From: Halanaerobiaceae bacterium
GTDB taxonomy: Bacteria; Bacillota; Halanaerobiia; Halanaerobiales; DTU029
Direction: 5' to 3'
NCBI GenBank assembly: GCA_012521855.1
Contig: JAAYLO010000135.1
Span: forward strand, 1-8,594
Length of the DNA: 8,594 nucleotides
Under the pieces are notes generated by a model. That model was not told the origin of the DNA, searched no databases, and saw only the letters and a program-made list of their open reading frames with translations. The position numbers and the translations under genes were made by a program. Below, in pieces: positions 1-4,580 of this stretch; the stretch's first letter is position 1; each line of letters begins with the position of its first letter.

Positions 1-831
1 CTCACTCCGGCCGTCAATCCACATGGTATTCCTGCAGGGGTCTTCCAGGGCGTGGAAGAGAGCTGCCATCTCCTCTGCAGATTTAAAATAAAAACTATCA
101 TTGGGGAAGGTCATACGCTCCCTGTCATTTACCGTCTTCCCGGTCTGAAGGGCAAGGAGGACATCGTGAAGGGCAGCATCCTCTTTATTCACATAGTGAA
201 CATCATTAGTAAGTACGAGAGGCAGGCCTGATTCATTTGATATCTTTATCAACTGGCTGTTAACCAGTTTCTCCTCCCGTAAGCTGTGGTCCTGTAACTC
301 AAGGAAGAAATTGTCGCTGCCGAATATCTCCCTGTATTCTTCAGCAGTCTTCAGGGCCTCCTGGTAATTGCCCTGTAAAATCAGCTGGGGGATTTCTCCC
401 TGAATACAGGCAGAGAGTCCTATCAGGCCATTACTGTATTCTCCCAGCAGTTCTTTATCCACTCTGGGTTTATAATAAAAACCCTCCAGCCAGCTTTTGC
501 TGACAATCTTAAGAAGGATATGATATCCCTCATTATTCTCTGCCAGTAAGATGAGGTGATAACGGGTCCTGTTATCTTTTTCTCTCATGGAGCCCGGAGT
601 CAGATATACTTCACAGCCTATTATCGGCTTTATCTTCTCTGCCCTTGCCTTTTTATAAAAATCAACCACGCCATAAAGAGCCCCGTGATCAGTCATGGCC
701 ACTGCGGGCATGCCTAATTCACGGGCCCGTGAAACCAGAGCATCAACACGTGCAGCACCATCAAGAAGACTGTACTCTGTATGGCTGTGTAAGTGAATAA
801 AGCCATTATTCCCACTGTTTTTCGACATCAT
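1..831 (-). CDS. dnaE: DNA polymerase III alpha subunit DnaE, N-terminal part (PHP domain), cut by window edge
   Basis: This gene encodes the replicative DNA polymerase III alpha subunit. Only its first 277 codons lie in the window, of roughly 1,100-1,200 in the family, and the frame is open to base 1. The translation opens with FIHLHSHTEYSLLDG at residues 11-25, then AVAMTDHGALYG at about 43-54 and KPIIGCEVY at 68-76. These are the hallmark blocks of the polymerase and histidinol phosphatase (PHP) domain at the N-terminus of DnaE. The blocks VLTNDVHY and SFYFKSAEEM follow. Two ATG codons stand in tandem at 831 and 828. GGTGAT at 841-836 is 4 bases from the first and 7 from the second, so the true start may be 828. 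DnaE is favoured over PolC because the PHP domain is at the very N-terminus. The gene diverges from the HD-GYP operon, and ytrH/ytrI lie near dnaE in Bacillus too (from memory). The PHP metal-ligand pattern looks intact, but proofreading activity cannot be judged here. Confidence 0.95.
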   Translation of the reverse strand, partial: MMSKNSGNNGFIHLHSHTEYSLLDGAARVDALVSRARELGMPAVAMTDHGALYGVVDFYKKARAEKIKPIIGCEVYLTPGSMREKDNRTRYHLILLAENNEGYHILLKIVSKSWLEGFYYKPRVDKELLGEYSNGLIGLSACIQGEIPQLILQGNYQEALKTAEEYREIFGSDNFFLELQDHSLREEKLVNSQLIKISNESGLPLVLTNDVHYVNKEDAALHDVLLALQTGKTVNDRERMTFPNDSFYFKSAEEMAALFHALEDPCRNTMWIDGRSE

Positions 832-908
832 ATTTATCACCGCTCACCTCTGCCAGGGCAGATAGCTTCTATATTATTATATTAATCTAAAATTATGAGA
901 TAATCAAT

Positions 909-1010
909 TATTCAATGAATTTTTCCTGATCAGTAAGAGCAAATCCTGCAATAGTAATTTAGACTTATTTCTCTCTTCGCAAAAAGGATTTTTTTTGTAT
1001 TCAATGAATT
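909..1010. repeat. Two copies of a 13-base dyad in the divergent promoter region
   Basis: TATTCAATGAATT occurs at 909-921 and again, identical, at 998-1010, with starts 89 bases apart. Its core ATTCA-A-TGAAT is a near-perfect palindrome. The right copy coincides with the -10 element of the sigma-H-type promoter. The left copy lies 78 bases beyond dnaE. Identical symmetric copies at such positions could be operator sites for a regulator acting on one or both divergent genes. Chance recurrence in AT-rich DNA remains possible. Confidence 0.45.
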
Positions 1011-1011
1011 A
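983..1011 (+). promoter_or_regulatory. Sigma-H-type promoter for the HD-GYP-ytrH-ytrI operon
   Basis: AAAGGATTT at 983-991 fits the Bacillus sigma-H -35 consensus RnAGGAWWW at all nine positions. AATGAATTA beginning at 1003 fits the -10 consensus RnnGAATWW at all nine. The spacer is 11 bases, the expected length. Transcription would start near 1016-1018, just before the left arm of the inverted repeat at 1021. Sigma-H directs genes at the onset of sporulation, which agrees with ytrH and ytrI further down the operon. The assignment is from consensus only; the consensus was recalled, not searched. Confidence 0.6.
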
Positions 1012-1020
1012 TATAGATAA

Positions 1021-1156
1021 ATGACGGTATTTTGGTTTAAAAAAATAGATAGATATAAACCATTGGCCCGGCTTAATCAACAAAAAGGAGGATACAATAT
1101 GAAAAAGAGAATCATGGCTAATACAAGCTGGTGGTCTTAATATAAAATACCGTCAT
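1021..1156 (+). repeat. Perfect 13-bp inverted repeat framing the leader ORF
   Basis: ATGACGGTATTTT at 1021-1033 is the exact reverse complement of 1144-1156. A G-U pair (1034 with 1143) could extend it in RNA. The arms are 110 bases apart. The left arm begins a few bases after the predicted sigma-H start point. The right arm begins three bases after the stop of the 13-codon ORF and ends eight bases before the HD-GYP ribosome binding site. In RNA it would form a long-range stem enclosing the small ORF, and TGGTTTA (1033-1039) could pair with TAAACCA (1056-1062) as a competing structure. A short terminal-repeat element is the main alternative, but no target-site duplication flanks it. Confidence 0.6.
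1099..1140 (+). CDS. Possible 13-residue leader peptide with tandem Trp codons
   Basis: The sequence AAAAAGGAGG (1082-1091) is a near-ideal ribosome binding site. Seven bases later an ATG opens a 13-codon frame, MKKRIMANTSWWS, ending in TAA. The site is stronger than those of the four larger plus-strand genes nearby, which argues for real translation. The two adjacent TGG codons (1129-1134) sit just before the stop, as in attenuator leader peptides of tryptophan operons. A ribosome paused on them would reach into the right arm of the inverted repeat at 1144-1156. No trp gene follows; the next gene is the HD-GYP protein. It could instead be a signalling peptide or a decayed gene start, and I recognise no family. 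Confidence 0.45.
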   Translation: MKKRIMANTSWWS

Positions 1157-1178
1157 ATCTGTTGAGGGGTGATTCCAA

Positions 1179-2441
1179 TTGACAAATAAATTGAAATATT
1201 TTCTATTTTCTGTTTTCTTTCTATTCCTGTCCTTTTCCTTATTTCTTTATCATTTTCATGGTATAAAAGCGCTTTCTTTTTTTGATTTATTATTTTTTAC
1301 CTTAATGCTCTTCCTGTCCAACAATATTACAGCCCTTGACCATTCTATCAACCAGATTTCAATGTCTATAGTCCTGCCGTTCTTATTTCCAATAATGGCA
1401 GAATTTGAACCATTCCAGGCAGCCGTGATTGCCTTAATCGGTACCTGTAATCTAAAAAAACGGGAAAAGGGCTTTATATGGTACAAATTTTTGTTTAACC
1501 GGATGATGATCTTCATAACAGCCGGGGCCGCCTCACTATGTTTCAGGATTGTCCTTGGACACACAAATACCCCTGTTCTGGCTTTCCTGGCTGCAACCAT
1601 AATATATTTTATTCTCAATAACGGCCTGGTTTATCTGGTGATAAAAAGTTCAGGCGGTAGCCAGAATATTTCTTTTTCCTATTTTACACAGTTAATAAAG
1701 ATTGTCTTTATCTCCTTTTTCCTGGGTACAGTATTATACCACGGTTTTCTGAAATTCGGCAAACCTGTTTTTCTGTCAGCTCTCCTCTTTGTCTATATCA
1801 TAAAGGATTTTTTATATGCAAAGATAAAAATGCTGAATTCCATTACACAGCTTACGGAAAGTTTCTTAAAGATCATCGATTTAAAGGATCATTATACTGA
1901 AGGGCATTGTGAACGGGTTGCCCGCTATACGGAAACCCTGTGTACTGCAATGGGAATTAAAAGAACAAAAGCTGAACAGATAGTAAATATCGCCAGGATC
2001 CATGATATAGGAAAGATAAATGTCTCTGATGAAATCCTGAAAAGTTCTTCCAGCCTGACGGCTGAAGAATACAATGAGATAAAAAAACATAGTCTATTTG
2101 GTTACCAGCTTTTGAAAAACATTGATCTAATGAATAACGGCCTTGATATCCTGTTACATCATCATGAACATTATGATGGAAAAGGTTACCCGGAAGGTAA
2201 AAAAGGAACAGATATACCTTTTGGCTCAAGAATCCTGGCCGTCTGTGATGCCTTTGATGTCATGACTTACGGGCGCACCTACAAACCGGCCATGAGCAAG
2301 GAAGAAATAATCCAGGAGCTGGAAAGATGTTCCAGTAGGCAATTTGACCCAATAATCGCAGGAAAAATGATCGAATTGATCAATAAAGGTGTTTTTGATG
2401 ATATTTTCAGGGCAGGGAGGTATAAAGCAGGTATAAGCTAA
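1179..2441 (+). CDS. Membrane-anchored HD-GYP domain protein, probable c-di-GMP phosphodiesterase
   Basis: The 420-residue protein has a strongly hydrophobic N-terminal half with about seven or eight membrane segments within residues 7-212. A cytoplasmic HD-GYP domain follows (about 225-412). The domain is complete: H243, H275-D276 in HDIGK (275-279), H304, HHExxDGxGYP at 328-338, and D357 in AVCDAFD. HD-GYP enzymes linearise the second messenger c-di-GMP, and the retained metal ligands predict an active enzyme. I do not recognise the membrane part as a named sensor family; it may sense a membrane or small-molecule signal. The start is TTG with GAGGGGTG at 1164-1171, seven bases upstream. The gene follows the sigma-H-type promoter and leader ORF and lies 27 bases before ytrH, so a role at sporulation entry is inferred. 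Family assignment is firm; substrate and signal are not. Confidence 0.9.
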   Translation: MTNKLKYFLFSVFFLFLSFSLFLYHFHGIKALSFFDLLFFTLMLFLSNNITALDHSINQISMSIVLPFLFPIMAEFEPFQAAVIALIGTCNLKKREKGFIWYKFLFNRMMIFITAGAASLCFRIVLGHTNTPVLAFLAATIIYFILNNGLVYLVIKSSGGSQNISFSYFTQLIKIVFISFFLGTVLYHGFLKFGKPVFLSALLFVYIIKDFLYAKIKMLNSITQLTESFLKIIDLKDHYTEGHCERVARYTETLCTAMGIKRTKAEQIVNIARIHDIGKINVSDEILKSSSSLTAEEYNEIKKHSLFGYQLLKNIDLMNNGLDILLHHHEHYDGKGYPEGKKGTDIPFGSRILAVCDAFDVMTYGRTYKPAMSKEEIIQELERCSSRQFDPIIAGKMIELINKGVFDDIFRAGRYKAGIS

Positions 2442-2468
2442 TTATACATATTATAGAGGTGAATAAAT

Positions 2469-2780
2469 TTGAACAGAGTTATACCTGTCTTTTTTACTGC
2501 CCTCGGGGTAGTTCTTGGAGGTACTTTTATCGGGAGTATCGGAGCCATTCTGATCCATCAGTCTCCGCTGAAAGCAATGATTGATATTGCTGATAACCTG
2601 AAGCTCTATGCTATACTCAGTACAATAGGCGGGACTTTTGCCAATCTCCGCCTCCTGGAGGGGGTTTTGTTTCAGGGAAATATAAAAATAATTCTGCAGC
2701 AGATATCTATACTCTTGAGTGCTTTTTTCGGAGCACAGCTCGGTTACTGGATAATTATTATTTTCTGCGGGGGTAAATAA
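2469..2780 (+). CDS. ytrH: Sporulation membrane protein YtrH
   Basis: This 103-residue, almost wholly hydrophobic protein resembles Bacillus YtrH in length and in landmark segments: the ALGVVLGGTFIGSIGA opening, the central AILSTIGGTF block at about 48-57, and SAFFGAQLGYWII near the C-terminus. Three membrane segments are likely, at about 5-29, 43-58 and 75-99. In B. subtilis ytrH is a mother-cell gene needed for efficient sporulation, with an unknown molecular role. The TTG start has AGAGGTGA at 2455-2462, six bases upstream. No separate promoter is visible in the 27-base gap after the HD-GYP gene, and ytrI starts three bases after its stop, so the three genes are read as one operon. Confidence 0.85.
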   Translation: MNRVIPVFFTALGVVLGGTFIGSIGAILIHQSPLKAMIDIADNLKLYAILSTIGGTFANLRLLEGVLFQGNIKIILQQISILLSAFFGAQLGYWIIIIFCGGK

Positions 2781-2783
2781 ACA

Positions 2784-3299
2784 TTGTCCAGCTTTTCTGA
2801 TACAGACAGCAACCGGACTTATTTCTTCATTTTTAAGCGGGCAGATTTATGCTTTTTTTTTGTAATCTTTTTACTTGGATTCCTGACAGGGGCTGCCATA
2901 ATTACTGCTTACAGCGGAAAGGATATCGATAAACTGATCCTGGAAAACAATGAATTGAAAAGCAGCCTGAAGGAAGCTGAAGAGAAAATTGAGCAGCTGG
3001 ATCAGCAATACAGGGACAGGTTAATTATACAGACAATAAAGCCTTATCTGGATACTGATCTTAATAAGCATAAACAGCAGGAAATTGTAAAAAAGATACA
3101 GAGCCTGCTTTCCGGACTGATCGGAAAAAAGATCAGTGAGATAGATCCCTTCCTCTTGCATGATATAATAAATGAAGCCAGTCTGGTCGTAGAAGGGCAT
3201 ACCTATCAGCTACAGCTTTTATATCTGGTTATAAGCTATGAACTGAATCTGTACCTGAAGGTTTATGATATAAAGGATATAAATAAAAATAAAGAATAA
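2784..3299 (+). CDS. ytrI: Sporulation membrane protein YtrI-like
   Basis: The 171-residue protein has a short basic N-terminus, one membrane segment (about 22-43) and a charged heptad-like stretch at 48-76 that should form a coiled coil. A soluble helical C-terminal part follows. This layout, the size, and the position three bases behind ytrH match Bacillus YtrI, which also contains a conserved KLIIQ-like block, here RLIIQTIKPYL at 79-89. YtrI is needed for normal sporulation and its biochemical role is unknown. The TTG start lies about ten bases after GGGGG (2769-2773), which is inside the end of ytrH, so translational coupling is likely. The stop codon lies inside the stem of the operon terminator. 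Identity rests partly on context; sequence similarity alone is modest. Confidence 0.75.
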   Translation: MSSFSDTDSNRTYFFIFKRADLCFFFVIFLLGFLTGAAIITAYSGKDIDKLILENNELKSSLKEAEEKIEQLDQQYRDRLIIQTIKPYLDTDLNKHKQQEIVKKIQSLLSGLIGKKISEIDPFLLHDIINEASLVVEGHTYQLQLLYLVISYELNLYLKVYDIKDINKNKE

Positions 3300-3320
3300 T
3301 ACTATTCTTTATTTTTTTTT
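3285..3320 (+). terminator. AT-rich intrinsic terminator of the HD-GYP-ytrH-ytrI operon
   Basis: Bases 3285-3298 and 3303-3316 form a perfect 14-bp stem with a four-base loop (ATAC), running into a T tract that extends to 3320. Only one pair is G-C, so the stem is weak for its length. The left arm contains the last codons of ytrI and part of its TAA stop (3297-3299). Confidence 0.65.
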
Positions 3321-3327
3321 AAGATAG

Positions 3328-3336
3328 TGTTATAAT
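3328..3336 (+). promoter_or_regulatory. Extended -10 promoter for the NifU-domain gene
   Basis: TGTTATAAT at 3328-3336 is a perfect TGnTATAAT extended -10 element. The -35 region 17 bases upstream (TTTATT at 3308-3313) is poor and lies in the preceding T tract, which extended -10 promoters tolerate. Transcription would start near 3343, leaving a leader of about 40 bases. A second TATAAT at 3361-3366 is too close to the gene to be the better choice. Confidence 0.45.
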
Positions 3337-3341
3337 AAAAA

Positions 3342-3360
3342 TTGTACAATATTAGTACAA
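3342..3360. promoter_or_regulatory. Dyad TTGTAC-N7-GTACAA, candidate operator before the NifU-domain gene
   Basis: TTGTAC (3342-3347) and GTACAA (3355-3360) form a perfect 6-bp dyad with a seven-base centre. The same stretch reads as a direct repeat: GTACAATAT at 3344 and again at 3355, an 11-base or one-helical-turn period. It sits at the predicted start of transcription, where a bound repressor would block initiation or early elongation. The regulator is unknown; a GntR-type or Fe-S-responsive protein is only a guess. Confidence 0.4.
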
Positions 3361-3381
3361 TATAATACAGGGGGTGTAAAT

Positions 3382-3603
3382 TTGAAAGAAGAAGTAGCCA
3401 GAATACTGGATAAAATCAGACCCGGCCTGCAGGCAGACGGCGGAGACGTAAAGTTGGTCGAAGTCACTGATGATGGCATAGTTAAGGTTGAACTACAGGG
3501 AGCATGCAAAGGCTGCCCCATGTCGACACTTACTGTCAAAAATGGAATTGAACAGACCCTGAAAAAGTATGTTCCCGGGATTAAAGAAGTAGTTCCTGTA
3601 TAG
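3382..3603 (+). CDS. NifU C-terminal-like domain protein, Fe-S cluster scaffold
   Basis: This 73-residue protein consists of a single NifU C-terminal (Nfu) domain. It has the typical opening VARILDKIRPGLQADGGDV (5-23) and the cluster-binding pair C42 and C45 in GACKGCPMST. Such proteins hold a transient [4Fe-4S] cluster between two subunits through the CxxC pair and pass it to target enzymes. The length equals that of stand-alone Nfu proteins of Firmicutes. The TTG start follows GGGGGTG (3370-3376) by five bases. The gene is single, with its own promoter and dyad upstream and a terminator 14 bases after its stop. No iscS, sufBCD or other assembly gene lies in the window. A neighbouring product, the DUF362 protein, carries two predicted [4Fe-4S] clusters, but a client link is speculation. 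Confidence 0.92.
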   Translation: MKEEVARILDKIRPGLQADGGDVKLVEVTDDGIVKVELQGACKGCPMSTLTVKNGIEQTLKKYVPGIKEVVPV

Positions 3604-3617
3604 TATAGAAGAAATAA

Positions 3618-3641
3618 AAAAGCACCTTTAAGGGTGCTTTT
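3618..3641. terminator. Bidirectional terminator between the nifU-like and ylbF-like genes
   Basis: AAAAGCACC (3618-3626) pairs perfectly with GGTGCTTTT (3633-3641) around a six-base loop. Read on the plus strand it ends in TTTTCTTCTT; on the minus strand it ends in a run of T with one A. It therefore serves both converging units. The minus-strand TAA stop (3630-3628) and the last two codons before it lie inside the hairpin. Confidence 0.75.
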
Positions 3642-3987
3642 CTTCTTCTTCATCCTTGAAACCAATCTCCAGATCGGCAAATAATATCTTCTGAATATCA
3701 GCCAGCATTACAGACATACGATATTCTGCATCCAGATATTTCTGGATATCTTTATTCAGTTTAATTATCTCTGATAATTTATCAAAATTCTCTTTTTCCT
3801 CTTCTGTTATTTCCTGGCCTGATATGGCCATAGCCTGTAATTTGAATTGCTTCTTCTGGAAATCAAGCAGCATTTCCTTTGTTTTGGGATTTTCCTCAAT
3901 TTTTTCTTTAATCTCCAGATATGCTTTGTATTCCTCTGATTTCTTGAGTTCACGGGCCAGTTTATGGGCCGTATCATAAACAGCCAT
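3628..3987 (-). CDS. YlbF/YmcA family (Com_YlbF) regulatory protein
   Basis: The roughly 119-residue, highly charged, all-helical protein has no membrane segment or enzyme motif. Its opening AVYDTAHKLARELKKSEEYKAYLEIKEKI, the NPKTKEMLLDFQKKQFKLQ block and the length place it in the YlbF/YmcA (formerly DUF964) family. In B. subtilis, YlbF, YmcA and YaaT form a complex that acts on RNase Y and phosphorelay-linked development (competence, biofilm, sporulation). Whether this paralogue does the same is unknown. A TTG at 3990 precedes the ATG at 3987. AGGAGG (4000-3995) is seven bases from the ATG but only four from the TTG, so ATG is preferred. The C-terminal tail is very acidic (KDEEEEKHP) and ends inside the terminator. 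It follows the metallophosphoesterase gene by about 30 bases and is probably cotranscribed. Confidence 0.85.
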   Translation of the reverse strand: MAVYDTAHKLARELKKSEEYKAYLEIKEKIEENPKTKEMLLDFQKKQFKLQAMAISGQEITEEEKENFDKLSEIIKLNKDIQKYLDAEYRMSVMLADIQKILFADLEIGFKDEEEEKHP

Positions 3988-4019
3988 CAAGATACCTCCT
4001 TTGAAAATAATTAATTTAT

Positions 4020-4499
4020 TTAAAATTCAATTATCTCTGCCTGGATTTTTTCTCCCAGCTCAATAATACCAAAGGAATGATTTTTCTGCCACCTTTTATC
4101 AGTCGGTGATCCGGGGTTAAAATGCAGCTGACCGTTTATAATCTCATTACAGGGCTTGTGGGTATGGCCAAAGATAATTATATCAGCTTCTGGAAACATC
4201 AAACAAAGTGTGTTCATCAGATGTCCCCTGACCTTATGGCCGTGTGACACAGCAATTTTATAGCCCTCAAGCTCCAGCTCCAGTTTTTCCGGCAGGGTTT
4301 CTCTCAATGGCAGTGGATCAACATTGCCTGATACTGCCTGAACAGGTGCGATTTGAGCAAGGGTATCAAGAACCTTCCTCTGAATAATATCTCCTGCATG
4401 AATAATCAGATCAACACCCCTGAATCTATCCAGTACTATCTCAGGAATCCTTCTTGCCTTTGTTGGAATATGGGTATCAGATATAATGCCAATCTTCAC
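4020..4499 (-). CDS. YfcE/MJ0936-type metallophosphoesterase
   Basis: This 159-residue protein is a compact calcineurin-like phosphoesterase of the YfcE/MJ0936 class, which are Mn- or Ni-dependent phosphodiesterases with broad in-vitro activity and poorly known natural substrates. All five motifs are present: D8 and H10 in SDTH, D37 in HAGD, N59 in SGNVD, H86 in SHGH, and H112 and H114 in GHTHKP. Length is normal for the family (150-180). The start is GTG, with GAGG at 4510-4507 seven bases upstream. The nearby ATG at 4504 is out of frame. A good sigma-A-like promoter overlaps the end of the upstream DUF362 gene, so this gene and ylbF may be expressed with or without it. No partner points to a specific substrate. 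Confidence 0.9.
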   Translation of the reverse strand: MKIGIISDTHIPTKARRIPEIVLDRFRGVDLIIHAGDIIQRKVLDTLAQIAPVQAVSGNVDPLPLRETLPEKLELELEGYKIAVSHGHKVRGHLMNTLCLMFPEADIIIFGHTHKPCNEIINGQLHFNPGSPTDKRWQKNHSFGIIELGEKIQAEIIEF

Positions 4500-4531
4500 C
4501 TCATCACCTCATTTAATAAAATACACCATGT

Positions 4532-4561
4532 ATTATAAGCCCTTATTCTTTATTTTGTTAA
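4532..4561 (-). promoter_or_regulatory. Internal promoter for the metallophosphoesterase-ylbF pair
   Basis: On the minus strand TTAACA (4561-4556; one mismatch to TTGACA) is followed after 18 bases by a perfect TATAAT (4537-4532). Initiation would fall near 4525, about 25 bases before the GTG start. The -35 element lies inside the last codons of the DUF362 gene. Confidence 0.5.
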
Positions 4562-4580
4562 AATTTTTCCCAATAAGGGC
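4539..4580. repeat. 9-bp inverted repeat over the DUF362 stop and internal promoter
   Basis: GCCCTTATT (4539-4547) is the exact reverse complement of 4572-4580, with a 24-base loop containing the DUF362 stop codon and the -35 element of the internal promoter. On the minus strand the stem is not followed by a T tract, so it is a poor terminator. It could be an operator pair or an mRNA processing or stability hairpin between the two genes. Confidence 0.4.

Larger units (their letters stand above)
832..1178. other. Divergent intergenic region between dnaE and the HD-GYP operon
   Basis: This AT-rich 347-base stretch holds control signals for both directions. From left to right it contains the dnaE ribosome binding site (836-850), an AT-rich run (870-900), a dyad at 909-921, an 8-base palindrome CTGATCAG at 926-933, a sigma-H-type promoter (983-1011) covering a second copy of the dyad, and a leader with a 13-bp inverted repeat around a 13-codon ORF. 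For dnaE the best minus-strand sigma-A candidate is TTGATT (907-902), 17 bases, TAATAT (884-879). It is weak and is not listed separately. No known riboswitch or structured RNA class was recognised. Confidence 0.7.

Noticed and set aside
941..996. Terminator-like AAATCC...GGATTTTTTTT
   Set aside because: The arms are six bases with about 40 bases between them. GGATTT is better explained as part of the sigma-H -35 element.
1099..1140. AgrD-like or other secreted signalling peptide
   Set aside because: Thirteen residues is too short for a leader plus processed core, there is no cysteine, and no AgrB-like protease or transporter is nearby.
1021..1156. Miniature transposable element with 13-bp terminal repeats
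   Set aside because: No target-site duplication flanks the arms, and the left arm fits exactly with the predicted transcript start. A regulatory stem is simpler. Other genomic copies would reopen the idea.
1021..1178. c-di-GMP riboswitch before the HD-GYP gene
   Set aside because: The downstream gene made it attractive, but the conserved GEMM core, tetraloop and receptor sequences are not present in the leader.
1256..2229. Minus-strand open frames within the HD-GYP gene
   Set aside because: They overlap a gene with a complete set of HD-GYP motifs and have no similarity or start signals of their own.
2447..2454. Sigma-E -10 (CATATTAT) just before ytrH
   Set aside because: No -35 at a proper distance, and the start point would fall within or past the ribosome binding site.
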